Shown: in pieces, positions 26,858-35,365 of the stretch
How the letters are laid out: the number at the start of each line of letters is the position of its first letter
Position numbering within the stretch: position 1 is the first letter of the stretch
NCBI RefSeq assembly: GCF_001571385.1
Contig: NZ_BCNW01000001.1
Coordinates: 1-64,000, forward strand
Direction: 5' to 3'
DNA: 64,000 nucleotides
Source of the DNA: Methanofollis ethanolicus
GTDB lineage: Archaea; Halobacteriota; Methanomicrobia; Methanomicrobiales; Methanofollaceae
The notes under the pieces: model-generated
What the model saw: only the letters and a program-made list of their open reading frames with translations
Databases searched by the model: none
Told to the model about the DNA's origin: nothing
Program-made: the position numbers and the translations under genes

Positions 26858-27538
26858 TCACTTCTGCACGATCTCGCGGATCGACTGAGATCCCCCTTTT
26901 TTCTCCGCCGCCAGCGCTGTCACGATGCCGTGACAACGGCAGGCGGTTCCAACAATCATCGGATCGCCCATTTCTGATGCTTCAAGAACGGCGATCACGT
27001 CCGGCCCGGAGAGGGCACCTATGCCCGGGGCCAGTTGCAGGCTTTCAAGGATCCATGCTGCCGGGAAGGCCTGCCTCAAAAGGGCAAAAAGAGGGACGGG
27101 ACGTGTTATCCCTGTGGCCGGGCAGACCTGCGGTGCCGCACAGGCAGAGAGGCACCTTCCCGAAGGGTTGTACGAGACGACAAGAGACCCCTCTCCGGCA
27201 GAGACAAGAATACCAAGTGGAATACGGCAGGAAAGGTGATCAGTGCCGTCGATGTCGGGTACCCGGAGGGAGTGGGCCTGCACAAGGGCCGCCGCGACAT
27301 GGAGAGGAGCGGTGGGGAAGACGTAGGCAGGCCTTTCAGCGAGGATCACTCCGAGAGCGACGGCGATCCCGCCCAGGACAAGCACACACTCGCAAGAGCG
27401 GAGGGACTCTGCCGCGAGGCAGGTCGGGTCGGGATCGACGACCGCACACTGCAGGCCTCGGTCCAGAAGGTAACGGGCGCAGGCAACCCCATACACCCCC
27501 CCACCGATGACCACGCCGTCGAACATGGATGCCATCAT
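26858..27538 (-). CDS. Rossmann-type (FAD/NAD-binding-like) protein with cysteine cluster
   Basis: 226 residues from ATG 27538, which overlaps the upstream stop (ATGA); ATG 27526 (MFDGVVIGGG) is an alternative. N-terminus is a dinucleotide-binding strand-turn-helix (DGVVIGGGVYGVACARYLLDRG, then VVDPDP). The body has SLVVSYNPSGRCLSACAAPQ with CPATG, a Cys-rich patch (C-x3-C-x5-C), then GDPMIVGTACRCHGIVTAL. It is too short for a normal FAD oxidoreductase. The last ~13 residues are encoded by the antisense of a copied 3' end of the PyrE-like gene, so the natural C-terminus may have been altered. Family not recognised. Confidence 0.6.
   Translation of the reverse strand: MMASMFDGVVIGGGVYGVACARYLLDRGLQCAVVDPDPTCLAAESLRSCECVLVLGGIAVALGVILAERPAYVFPTAPLHVAAALVQAHSLRVPDIDGTDHLSCRIPLGILVSAGEGSLVVSYNPSGRCLSACAAPQVCPATGITRPVPLFALLRQAFPAAWILESLQLAPGIGALSGPDVIAVLEASEMGDPMIVGTACRCHGIVTALAAEKKGGSQSIREIVQK
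26863..26898. repeat. Copy of the 3' end and T-run of the PyrE-like gene
   Basis: About 33 bases (TCTGCACGATCTCGCGGAT..., then GACTGAGATCCC and T6) match 25568-25606 with two substitutions and a small indel. Confidence 0.7.
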
Positions 27539-28119
27539 CCGAGATCAGTCACCGGCGCGATCCTCGGGGGCACTGTCCGCGTGACCTTCACCGCCGGGCC
27601 CCGCGGCGGGGCGACGGTGAGGGTGAAGGTCTCACGGGGTTCAAGGGCGCGGGACGGCCAGACCCTGATGACGAACTCCTCGCCAGGTTCGAGGAGGTCG
27701 TCATCGTCGGCGGCGCCGATGGGAAGGGCGTTCAGCCTGTCGGTGATCGTCCAGTTCGGCGGGAGAGGGCTGGTGCTGCAGGTCTCCGAACAGTCTCGCG
27801 TGGCGAAGAGGACAGATGCCTGGCTCATGTTGACGGCTCCGACCGATCCGGGAAAGAGCCTGAGGGAGATGGAGACCGAACCGATCCTGCCGGGATCGGC
27901 CGGGTCGCCAAACCCTTCGAGAGGGGTATCGACGAGGAGGGCCGCCGAAGAACCGGTAAGGGCGTCGGGGACGATGCCGACAGGGTTGTCCATACCCGGG
28001 CCTGTATAGAGATTGAAGGCGATGCCGGCCCCGCCAAGAATGACCAGAAGAAGGATACCCTGTTCCAGCCTGGTGGGGGCAAGGCTGTGATCCATACGCA
28101 GCTTTCGGTGCCGATCCAT
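27535..28119 (-). CDS. Archaellin-like secreted protein
   Basis: 194 residues from ATG 28119 (MDRHRKLRMDHSLAP); ATG 28095 is also possible. A hydrophobic helix follows a short basic/polar start: TRLEQGILLLVILGGAGIAF resembles the class III signal and N-helix of archaellins (TGLEAAIVLIAFV-type). The C-terminal half fits the archaellin domain: LNALPIGAADDDDLLEPGEEFVI (read in two parts), ETFTLTVAPPRGPAVKVTR and the ending PPRIAPVTDLG. There are no other archaellum genes here. Could be a minor archaellin, a pilin or a surface fibre protein. Its stop overlaps the Rossmann/Cys gene. Confidence 0.72.
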   Translation of the reverse strand: MDRHRKLRMDHSLAPTRLEQGILLLVILGGAGIAFNLYTGPGMDNPVGIVPDALTGSSAALLVDTPLEGFGDPADPGRIGSVSISLRLFPGSVGAVNMSQASVLFATRDCSETCSTSPLPPNWTITDRLNALPIGAADDDDLLEPGEEFVIRVWPSRALEPRETFTLTVAPPRGPAVKVTRTVPPRIAPVTDLG

Positions 28120-28223
28120 AAAGAATCTCTGCAGACCGGATCTCTGCGCCAGAAGGCATTTCCCCCGGAGGAGGAAGCACACACTCTGCCCCACTCAGAG
28201 CAGGTGGGGAGAACACCGGACCA

Positions 28224-28231
28224 TATATATA
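28224..28231 (+). promoter_or_regulatory. TATA box of the thermosome gene
   Basis: TATATATA, about 43-50 bases upstream of ATG 28274; the predicted leader of about 22 bases carries GGAGG at 28261-28265. Confidence 0.6.
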
Positions 28232-28273
28232 GAAGTTCTAATCCATATTAATGAGATATCGGAGGATTCTATC

Positions 28274-29866
28274 ATGCTTGCCGGACAGCCAGTTGTCATA
28301 TTACGAGATAACATCGAGCGTACCAAGGGGCACGAGGCGCAGCAGTCCAACATCCTTGCGGCAAAGGCAATCGCCGCCGCGGTACGGACGACGCTCGGCC
28401 CCCGGGGTATGGACAAAATGCTCGTCTCCGGAAGCGGGGATGTTACAATCACGAACGACGGAGCGACGATCCTGCGTGAGCTCTCGGTCCAGCACCCCGG
28501 CGCCAAGATGATGGTCGAGGTCGCCGAGACGCAGGACGACGAGGTCGGCGACGGCACCACCACCGCCTGCATCCTCGGCGGCGCCTTCATGGAGCAGGCC
28601 GGCACGATGCTCACGAAGGAGATCCACCCGACGATCATCGCCCTCGGCTACAGGAAGGGTATGGAGAAGGCGCTGGAGGTCCTCAACGACCTGATCATCA
28701 CGGTCACGCCCGAGGACCGCGAGATCCTCCTGCAGATCGCATCCACCTCGATGACCGGGAAGTCGATCGAGTCGGTGAAGGAGAAGGTCGCCGGGATCAT
28801 CGTCGACGCTGTCCAGGCCGTTGCCGAGGAGAAGAACGGGAAGACCGTCATCGACGAGGACGATGTGGCCGTCACCAAGGAGGTCGGCGACTCGATGGAC
28901 GACGCCGAACTCGTCAAGGGTGTCGTGATCAACAAGACGCGGGTCGCCGACGGGATGCCCCGCAGAGTCGAGAACGCGAAGGTCGCCCTCCTCGCCCAGC
29001 CCCTGGAGATCACGAAGACCCAGGTGAAGTCGAAGATCAAGATCTCCGGGAGCGAGCAGCTCACCGCCTTTGGCGAACAGGAGCGCGAGAGCCTGAAGAA
29101 GCTCGCCGACGCGATCCGTGACGCCGGTGTCAACGTCGTCTTCTGCCAGAAGGGGATCGCCGACGCCGTCCAGTATTACCTGGCGAAGTACGGCATCTTC
29201 GCGGTCGAGGACGTCGCGGAGAAGGACATGAAGTTCGCGGCAAAGGCCCTCAATGCCGTGATCGTGAACAAGGTCCAGGAGATCTCACCCGAGGTCCTCG
29301 GCACGGCCGGGTATGTCGAGCAGTTCGAGGACGCCGACCTGGTGAAGATCGCCGAGTGCCCGAACCCGAAGGCCGTCACCATCCTGCTGCGGGGCTCAAC
29401 CCAGCACCTCATCGACGAACTCGAACGTGCGGTCGAGGACGCCCGCCGCGTTGTCCAGGACGCCCTTGAAGACGGGACCTTCGTCGTCGGCGGGGGCTCT
29501 GTCGAGGTCGAGATGATGCTGCGGATCCGCGACTACGCGGCAAGCGTTGGCGGCAGGACCCAGATCGCCCTCGAAGCCTATGCAGCGGCCTTCGAGGACA
29601 TCCCGAAGACTCTCGCCGAGAACTCGGGCTTCGACCCGATCGACAAGGTCGTCGAACTCAAGCAGGCCCACACCGCCGGCAAAAAGTACGCTGGCCTCAA
29701 TGTCTACACCGGCGAGGTCGTGGACATGAAGGCCGAGAAGGTCTTTGAGCCGGCACGGGTGAAGAAGCAGGCGATCATGTCCGCAACCGAGATGGCGGCA
29801 ATGCTCGTCCGGGTCGACGACATGTTCGTCACCGTCAAGAAGGGTCCCTCGGGCCCTGTCGCCTGA
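28274..29866 (+). CDS. thsA: Thermosome subunit (group II chaperonin)
   Basis: 530 residues. ATP-driven folding chamber of the archaeal cytoplasm. Seen: [28 protein letters not shown], the nucleotide/catalytic motif [17 protein letters not shown], and the C-terminal equatorial part with [14 protein letters not shown] and [12 protein letters not shown]. The tail is short (KKGPSGPVA) rather than Gly/Met-rich. Single gene with a good TATA box and ribosome site, and a hairpin terminator after the stop. Confidence 0.97.
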   Translation: MLAGQPVVILRDNIERTKGHEAQQSNILAAKAIAAAVRTTLGPRGMDKMLVSGSGDVTITNDGATILRELSVQHPGAKMMVEVAETQDDEVGDGTTTACILGGAFMEQAGTMLTKEIHPTIIALGYRKGMEKALEVLNDLIITVTPEDREILLQIASTSMTGKSIESVKEKVAGIIVDAVQAVAEEKNGKTVIDEDDVAVTKEVGDSMDDAELVKGVVINKTRVADGMPRRVENAKVALLAQPLEITKTQVKSKIKISGSEQLTAFGEQERESLKKLADAIRDAGVNVVFCQKGIADAVQYYLAKYGIFAVEDVAEKDMKFAAKALNAVIVNKVQEISPEVLGTAGYVEQFEDADLVKIAECPNPKAVTILLRGSTQHLIDELERAVEDARRVVQDALEDGTFVVGGGSVEVEMMLRIRDYAASVGGRTQIALEAYAAAFEDIPKTLAENSGFDPIDKVVELKQAHTAGKKYAGLNVYTGEVVDMKAEKVFEPARVKKQAIMSATEMAAMLVRVDDMFVTVKKGPSGPVA

Positions 29867-29877
29867 AGCGATGAAAA

Positions 29878-29905
29878 GCCGGGAAAGTCCCGGCACCCTG
29901 TTTTT
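29878..29905 (+). terminator. Hairpin plus T-run after thermosome gene
   Basis: GCCGGG-AAAGT-CCCGGC (29878-29894) followed 6 bases later by TTTTT. Confidence 0.7.
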
Positions 29906-30067
29906 ATCCGGTTGTCCTGCCCGACCGGAGGGTCGGGATATATCCGCCCCTTCTTGGAGAGGAGCGGCGCCGGCAGGCACGGGAGGACGCGGTCACGTAG
30001 AGAGGCGGCGCATCCATGCCATCGCAAAGGTTATGAACGCAGCCGACAGATAATAATAGCCGGACAG

Positions 30068-30152
30068 GCCGGGGTAGTCTAGTCCGGGAAGGCGGTAGCC
30101 TCGAAAGCTACTGGTGTTTGACACCTCGGGAGTTCAAATCTCCCCCCCGGCG
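30068..30152 (+). tRNA. tRNA-Ser (anticodon CGA)
   Basis: 85 bases. Acceptor GCCGGGG pairs with CCCCGGC, discriminator G. Anticodon loop CTCGAAA with CGA; long variable arm (about CTGGTGTTTGACACC) typical of class II tRNA-Ser; T-arm GGGAG-TTCAAAT-CTCCC. CCA is not encoded. No intron. Confidence 0.93.
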
Positions 30153-30386
30153 TTTCCCTCCATTTTGCACGGTGTGACAGGGGAGAGCGGGAGCCCTCCG
30201 GAAAGTTCCTTTTCTGCAGCAGCATATGTGTAGGCATCCTCCCTTCTTCTGACGCATCGCCAGAAGGAGTCTGACGCCATACAGGTGAGAGGGGAGGGAC
30301 ACCGATACGTCGTCCCCGACCCGCACACATATGTGCCCGGCCACCGAAGTACCTGCCTCAATCCCTCCCGGAACCGGAGACACATA

Positions 30387-31193
30387 ATGACCGACACGAT
30401 CAATATCACTTTTACCGAATCATCCGCCGGCGCCCTCAATGCCGCGGGCAGGCCAGCACTCGCCCTCCCTGACGACCTTTCCCTCGGGCCGATCGACCCG
30501 TACGATCTGGAGGCGAGAGAGGCCTTCTTCCGGGCTCTGTATGCCGGGACCGAGTACGAAGCCAGGTACGCCGACGACCTGAACGCTATCACGGCGTTCT
30601 GGGAAGAGACACGGCCCGGCACCGCCCGGCGTGTCGTCTGGCTCACCCGGCGGTCTGCCCGGGAGTACGCCGGTTTCCTGGAGTTCCTCAGCAGGGAGCC
30701 CGACCCCTGCGGGATCGAAGTCGTCGACCTCACCGACGGGATCGATGTCCTGTACGAGGACGAACCCGATCCGGGCCCTGACAGGATCGTCCCGATCAGC
30801 CTCGGCGAACTCGAGCCGGATTGGCTCGCCGCTCAGCAGGACGAAGGACGGGCACTCACACCGGACGAGGCAGAATATTATCTGCGCACCTGGAAACAGT
30901 TAAAACAGGACGAGGACAGTCAGGACGTCCGCACCCTCTGGCGGGGGCAGCTCTGCCATACCGTCTCAGCTACCATCCCCCAGGCCGTCCTTGACGCTGT
31001 CCCGGACGAGTGGACGAGTGCGGCCCGGGTTATCGGCGACGCCCTCGGAGCCCTCTCCATGGAATACGATCAATGCGGCGACGCCTATCTCTATTCTCGC
31101 CTTCTCGGCCTCGTCGAGATGGGGTGGGTCGAGGCCGATGGCGACACCCGGGCGATGCACATCCTGCAGGTGCGCAGGGCGCCGACAGAGTGA
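30387..31193 (+). CDS. DUF1835/DUF3658-type protein
   Basis: 268 residues from ATG 30387 (MTDTINITFTESSAGAL). The N-terminal segment with INITFTESSAGALNAAG and DDLSLGPIDP fits DUF1835; the C-terminal part (about 170-268, IPQAVLDAVPDEWTSAARVIGDAL) fits the associated DUF3658 domain. The molecular function of the family is not known. Very acidic, no signal or membrane segment. These proteins are better known from bacteria, so transfer into this lineage is possible. Preceded by 234 bp without a clear gene, containing the palindrome CACACATATGTG (about 30324-30335). Confidence 0.75.
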   Translation: MTDTINITFTESSAGALNAAGRPALALPDDLSLGPIDPYDLEAREAFFRALYAGTEYEARYADDLNAITAFWEETRPGTARRVVWLTRRSAREYAGFLEFLSREPDPCGIEVVDLTDGIDVLYEDEPDPGPDRIVPISLGELEPDWLAAQQDEGRALTPDEAEYYLRTWKQLKQDEDSQDVRTLWRGQLCHTVSATIPQAVLDAVPDEWTSAARVIGDALGALSMEYDQCGDAYLYSRLLGLVEMGWVEADGDTRAMHILQVRRAPTE

Positions 31194-31230
31194 AGGCCGT
31201 GTCACGGCCGCTGGGGACCTGAAAAAAAGT

Positions 31231-31617
31231 TCAGAGAGGCAGATAGCCGGCCAGCCCTGCCATCAGGAGGAGAAACACAGTCGCCACGGCGAAGACGAAG
31301 ATGAGGGCGATCGTGAGGAGGACAAAGCCGAGGAGGTGGAGAAAACCCGTCTCCCTGTACGGCACCGCACCGTCGTTCACCTTCTGGGCGGTCACGTAGG
31401 CGTCGTAGATGCCATAGGCCCAGACGATGATGCCGGGGACGAGGAGGAGAAGGGAACCGACCATCACCCCGATGAAGAAGAGGAGGCCCTTCCCGTACTG
31501 GCCGTTGTAGGCCTGGCCCATCCCGCCCCAGACAAAGGAGGCGGAAGCGGCGATTGCCGGATCCTTTCGGGGATGGGAGGGGGTCGCATCGCACTCGTGG
31601 GAGAGATCCGATACCAT
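31231..31617 (-). CDS. Small membrane protein, TM2-like
   Basis: 128 residues with at least three helices (KGLLFFIGVMVGSLLLLVPGI; IVWAYGIYDAYVTA; LLGFVLLTIALIFVFAVATVFLLL). The part SFVWGGMGQAYNGQYGKGLLF-IVWAYGIYDAYVTAQK follows the TM2-domain pattern (G-x-GQ-YNGQ-xKG...YDAY), with an additional C-terminal helix. Function unknown. Confidence 0.75.
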   Translation of the reverse strand: MVSDLSHECDATPSHPRKDPAIAASASFVWGGMGQAYNGQYGKGLLFFIGVMVGSLLLLVPGIIVWAYGIYDAYVTAQKVNDGAVPYRETGFLHLLGFVLLTIALIFVFAVATVFLLLMAGLAGYLPL

Positions 31618-31781
31618 GAGAGATCTTGCCCCTCAGAGGATAAACACCCGCCGCTCCCATCCTGCAGGGGGCATCAGCAGACCTGGTCAGAGCGGTCAAC
31701 CGGGCAGACACCCCTCCCCTGACACCGGAGAGAGCCCCCACACGAGCGAACCTATTTCTCCTCCATCCTCCACCCCTCGCC

Positions 31782-32963
31782 ATGGCCGGGCCAGACCAGA
31801 TGACCGCCCCGCGGCAGACCGCCATGAGGCTCATCCTTCTCCTTGGCATCGTCAGCCTCCTCGGCGACATCGTCTCGAACGGGGCGAGGAGCGTCACCGG
31901 CCCGTACCTCCTCACCCTCGGGGGCTCTGCCGCCATCGTCGGCCTTGTCGCGGGTCTCGGGGAGTTCACCGGCTACGGCCTGCGTGTGCTCACCGGCCTC
32001 TACTCAGACCAGACACAGCATTACTGGCGGATCGTCTACCTCGGCTACGGCCTCCTCCTTGCCATCCCCTTCCTCGCCCTGACCGGCACCTGGGAGGTCG
32101 CCGCCGTCCTTCTCATCACAGAAAGGATCGGCAAGGCGATCCGGGCACCGGCACGCGACACCATCATCTCCCTCGCAGCCTCGCCTGTCGGCCGGGGCTG
32201 GGGGGTCGGCGTCCACAAGGCCCTCGACCAGGTCGGCGCGATCATCGGCCCCCTCCTCCTCGCCGCGGCGATCCTGACCGGCGGCGGATACCAGACCGGC
32301 TTCGCCTTCCTCGCCCTCCCGATCGTCCTCCTCTTCGTCTTCCTCGCCATCGGGAAGAGGGCCGTCCCAGAACCTGGCATCTTCGAGAGGTCGGACGAAG
32401 ATGCAGCCGTCCCGGCGGCACGGCGTTTCGTCCCGTACGCCACCTTCCTCTTCCTTGCAATGGCCGGGTTTGCCAGTTTCCCCCTCATCTCCTACCACAT
32501 GAAGGTCCAGGGGCTCATCGCAGACCCGAGCATCCCCCTCATCTATGCCGGGGCGATGGCCGTCTCCACACTGGTCGCCCTTGGCGGGGGATGGGCCTAC
32601 GACCGGATCGGGACGAGAGCCCTTCTCCTCATCCCCCTGATCAACATCGCCATCCCGGCCCTCGCCTTCAGCACCGCCCCATCTCTCATCGTCCTCGGCA
32701 CCCTCATCTGGGGGGTCGGCATCGGCCTCCACGAGACGGTGATGCGGGCGTCCCTGGCCGACCGGACAGCCACCGAGATCAGGGGTCAGGCCTTCGGCTA
32801 CATCTATGCAGTCTATGGCACAGGCTGGTTCCTGGGGAGCACGGTGATGGGCGTCCTGTACGAGGTCTCGGTCGCCCACATCATAGGCTTTGTTGCGATC
32901 ACGGAGGTTCTCGCTGTCGCCGCGTACGTCTGGATGCGACAGGGGCGCGTCAGACGCCTATAG
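31782..32963 (+). CDS. Major facilitator superfamily transporter
   Basis: 393 residues with about 12 hydrophobic helices. Cytoplasmic loop text such as RVLTGLYSDQTQHYWR (motif A position) and TERIGKAIRAPARDTIISLAA is typical of MFS permeases of the 'MFS transporter, DHA/YttB-like' kind. LDQVGAIIGPLLLAAAIL and GRAVPEPGIFE-like features divide the two halves. Substrate cannot be told. GTG/ATG choice: ATG 31782 precedes GPDQMTAPRQTAMRLILLLG; later ATGs at 31800 or 31824 are possible. Confidence 0.85.
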   Translation: MAGPDQMTAPRQTAMRLILLLGIVSLLGDIVSNGARSVTGPYLLTLGGSAAIVGLVAGLGEFTGYGLRVLTGLYSDQTQHYWRIVYLGYGLLLAIPFLALTGTWEVAAVLLITERIGKAIRAPARDTIISLAASPVGRGWGVGVHKALDQVGAIIGPLLLAAAILTGGGYQTGFAFLALPIVLLFVFLAIGKRAVPEPGIFERSDEDAAVPAARRFVPYATFLFLAMAGFASFPLISYHMKVQGLIADPSIPLIYAGAMAVSTLVALGGGWAYDRIGTRALLLIPLINIAIPALAFSTAPSLIVLGTLIWGVGIGLHETVMRASLADRTATEIRGQAFGYIYAVYGTGWFLGSTVMGVLYEVSVAHIIGFVAITEVLAVAAYVWMRQGRVRRL

Positions 32964-33025
32964 AGATAATAGACGAACTATAGACTCATTCGACAATCTT
33001 CATCGAGCATTCTCAAGGACGAAGT

Positions 33026-33529
33026 ATGATGCAGAGCACCCCCCTTCCTGTACAGAACATCTTGACTCCCATCTCCGTCATCATAAACGAACTTGACGAG
33101 GGAATCGCGATTCTGGATCCAAACGGCCAGATTGTTCAGGCGAACCGAAAACTCGAAGAACTTGCAGGATGCAGGCCCTCCTCAGACGCGATAGAGTTCA
33201 TCATAGAACACTTTACGCCTGTACGGGAGAGAAAGGAGATCTTTGCGGCCCTCCTCAAGACAACCTTCAAGAACAGGCTTATCATCAGGGGTTTCCGATG
33301 CCGTTCGCAGGGGAAGGGAGGGCGGCAGATCGAGTATTCTACCCATGTCATAAACAGCGGACCCTTCACAGGCCTCAGGATTGACCAATTCCAGGTAGTG
33401 CAGGAAAGAGAAAGACAGCCACATGCTAGATCTTCGACCGGTTCGACAAAGTCAATGGCAAAGTTCCCGTCAAGGTCCATGACCACCAGAACAGCACCGT
33501 CCTTTGGACAGACGCTGTTGCATTCGTAA
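33026..33529 (+). CDS. PAS-domain protein, probably truncated
   Basis: 167 residues; AAGGA lies 7 bases before ATG 33026. Residues ~15-125 form a PAS sensor domain: VIINELDEGIAILDPNGQIV, then QANRKLEELAGCRPS. After about residue 130 (33415 on) the text is low-quality (RSSTGSTKSMAKFPSRSMTTR) and the opposite strand carries better coding sense, so the natural 3' end, often a histidine kinase or another output domain, seems missing. Ligand unknown. Confidence 0.6.
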   Translation: MMQSTPLPVQNILTPISVIINELDEGIAILDPNGQIVQANRKLEELAGCRPSSDAIEFIIEHFTPVRERKEIFAALLKTTFKNRLIIRGFRCRSQGKGGRQIEYSTHVINSGPFTGLRIDQFQVVQERERQPHARSSTGSTKSMAKFPSRSMTTRTAPSFGQTLLHS

Positions 33530-33714
33530 CAATATGCATATCCCCCGAAAGGGAGAAAAAAGCCACCTCTCGTTTTTTTAAGAAGACCTGAGCCAAACCC
33601 TTCCAGAAATGCACTGTACAAAGTGTCCTGCCGTACACTCGCAGAAGGGGATACAAACGCAGATTCACGTCGGTTCGTGCAACAGGGGCACGTCTCCGGC
33701 CTGCGCCTCGACAC
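33420..33714 (-). pseudogene. Remnant of a cysteine-rich, ferredoxin-like protein
   Basis: From GTG 33714 the minus strand reads SRRRPETCPCCTNRRES, then GGYAYCYECNSVCPKDGAV and VVMDLDGNFAIDFVEPVEDL. The motif C-x2-C-x3-CP resembles part of a 4Fe-4S site. Beyond about 33420 the frame continues only as antisense of the PAS gene, so this looks like a 5' fragment fused to foreign DNA. No confident family. Confidence 0.4.
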
Positions 33715-33741
33715 ATTCAGGAAGAGAGAATAGAACCATCC

Positions 33742-34161
33742 TCAGGGGATGGACAGAGGGAGGTTCCGCACCCCGGTGACCTGAAGGCGAGTCGAGTAGG
33801 TCCCGGCAGAATGGCCGGCCCCGGATACCTGCCCCGCCGCGAGGTCGCGCAGGAGAATATCGCGGATCGCCATGTGGGCATAGACCTGGATATAACTCCG
33901 CTGGTCATGGGTCCACCACCTGTTCACCGGCGCGACATGGCCACAATACGGACACAAACACTGGGCCTCGGGTTCGTCCTCGAACTTGTATATCCTGTTC
34001 GAACAGAGGAGGTTGAAGGAGTTCAGCCGTGCCCGGGAGATCCACTCGACCTCGCGCTCGTTCAGCTGCATCTTGAAGTTCCTCCGGCAGGCAGGGCAGG
34101 TCCGTTCAATATAGCCCTCGTCATCAAAGGGGAACGGAATACGGATATGAATATCATTCAC
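33742..34161 (-). CDS. Zinc-ribbon protein, unknown function
   Basis: 139 residues. Two CxxC pairs: C22/C25 (ERTCPACRRNFK) and C70/C73 (CLCPYCGHVAP), separated by about 45 residues, so one zinc could be bound between them. Begins MNDIHIRIPFPFDDEGYIER and has the motif NRWWTHDQRSYIQVYA after the second pair. No membrane segment. I know of similar archaeal and bacterial proteins without assigned role. Confidence 0.7.
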   Translation of the reverse strand: MNDIHIRIPFPFDDEGYIERTCPACRRNFKMQLNEREVEWISRARLNSFNLLCSNRIYKFEDEPEAQCLCPYCGHVAPVNRWWTHDQRSYIQVYAHMAIRDILLRDLAAGQVSGAGHSAGTYSTRLQVTGVRNLPLSIP

Positions 34162-34355
34162 GGGTGCTCACCACCGGGGGTCTCCTCCGGGAGGGCCCGG
34201 ACATGAGTGTTCCCCATCCATCGAATGTTACCTCCTCTCATATACCCTTCGATATGGTGGTGTGCCCGGGCACATGACATCTTTCCCCCGACACATGCAG
34301 GAAAACCTGCAGTATCGGGAAGTTAGATATGGCGAGGTGTCCGAGTGGTGGTGGA

Positions 34356-35057
34356 ATGTTCCTCCTCTGCCACCTCGCCGCCGGTATCGTCCTCGGCCTC
34401 ATCCTCGCCGGGGCGGTTGGGGAGAGGCGGGCCGTCGTTGCGGCGTGCGCTCTCGGCGCCATCCTCCCCGACCTCGTCGACAAGCCCCTCGGCTATATTA
34501 TTCTCGCGGATTCGGTCGGCTACGGCAGGATCTATACGCATACTCTCCTCTTCCTCGTCCTCGCCCTTGGAGTCGGCCTCATCATCTTCTGGAGGTTCAG
34601 ATCCCCTCTCGTCCTTGCCGGTGCGGCCGGGGTCGCCTCCCACCAGGCCCTCGACACGATGTGGGCTTATCCGGCAAACTGGCTCTATCCATTTCTCGGC
34701 CCCTTCACGGGAAGAGCGGAGAGCCGCGACCTCTGGTCTCTCCTCATGTCCGAACTCTCCGAACCGTCAGAGTGGGTTCTCCTTGCGGCCCTCTTCATCG
34801 TCGCCCTTCTCCTCCTGAAGAAAGAGTTCAGGACGGCACTTTTCGACCGGGCAGGCCCGGCCCTTGAAAAGGTCAGACTGCCCCTCGGGGGAGCGCTCAT
34901 GCTCCTTGCCGGCATCATGATCCTTTCAGGGGTGTTCTCCCTGCACGGGATCCCGACCGGCCTCGAAAAGCCCGTGGACCTCGTCCTCTGCGGCCTTGTC
35001 CTTGGAGGCGCCGGCCTTGCGATTGCGCGGATCCACCGCCTGATCGACAGTGCCTGA
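34356..35057 (+). CDS. DUF457 / YdjM-like membrane-bound metal-dependent hydrolase
   Basis: 233 residues from ATG 34356 (MFLLCHLAAGIVLGL), preferred to ATG 34329 because family members open on FxxHLxxG. Histidines and acids in CHLAAG, AILPDLVDKPLG, RIYTHTLLF and GVASHQALDTMW are the expected metal ligands. Five to six membrane helices. Family members are annotated as inner-membrane metal-dependent hydrolases; substrate unknown. Followed directly by a dispersed repeat. Confidence 0.82.
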   Translation: MFLLCHLAAGIVLGLILAGAVGERRAVVAACALGAILPDLVDKPLGYIILADSVGYGRIYTHTLLFLVLALGVGLIIFWRFRSPLVLAGAAGVASHQALDTMWAYPANWLYPFLGPFTGRAESRDLWSLLMSELSEPSEWVLLAALFIVALLLLKKEFRTALFDRAGPALEKVRLPLGGALMLLAGIMILSGVFSLHGIPTGLEKPVDLVLCGLVLGGAGLAIARIHRLIDSA

Positions 35058-35067
35058 AAGACCTGAA

Positions 35068-35365
35068 AAAAAGGCTTTGTAGAAATCCTCCTACATCGGT
35101 TGATAGTGCGTGCTGATCCTCTGCCTTCCCCTTCCCGTTCGCCGGGGGACTACTCCCCCGGACCCCCGCGCGAGGATTGGTCCCGGGAAGAAAAGGTCGG
35201 AGCCCTGGAGGAGGAGGCCATCCCTGCCCCTATCTTAATGGCAGGGGGTATGGGGGACGGCAGCCCCCGGGACCAGGCATTTCTGAACAGAATTTTTTCC
35301 CCTATCACTTCAGGAAGTACTTTCCCGCAAGGGTTTCTACAGAGCCGAAAAAAAGGAAAGAGATA
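35068..35365. repeat. Dispersed repeat copy filling an intergenic gap
   Basis: About 35068-35212 matches 25970-26115 and the rest (to about 35300) matches 25815-25960 without the inserted inner segment. Contains hairpin 35142-35161 (CCGGGGG-ACTACT-CCCCCGG) and a second hairpin GGGGGACGGCAGCCCCC at about 35252-35268. No gene. Confidence 0.85.

Noticed and set aside
33426-33716. 96-codon minus-strand frame in a second phase
   Set aside because: The other minus-strand phase has the C-x2-C-x3-CP motif and a better composition.
34331-34352. GCGAGGTGTCCGAGTGGTGG resembling a tRNA-Leu/Ser 5' half
   Set aside because: No matching anticodon arm, T-arm or acceptor 3' strand follows; it forms the leader of the DUF457-type gene.
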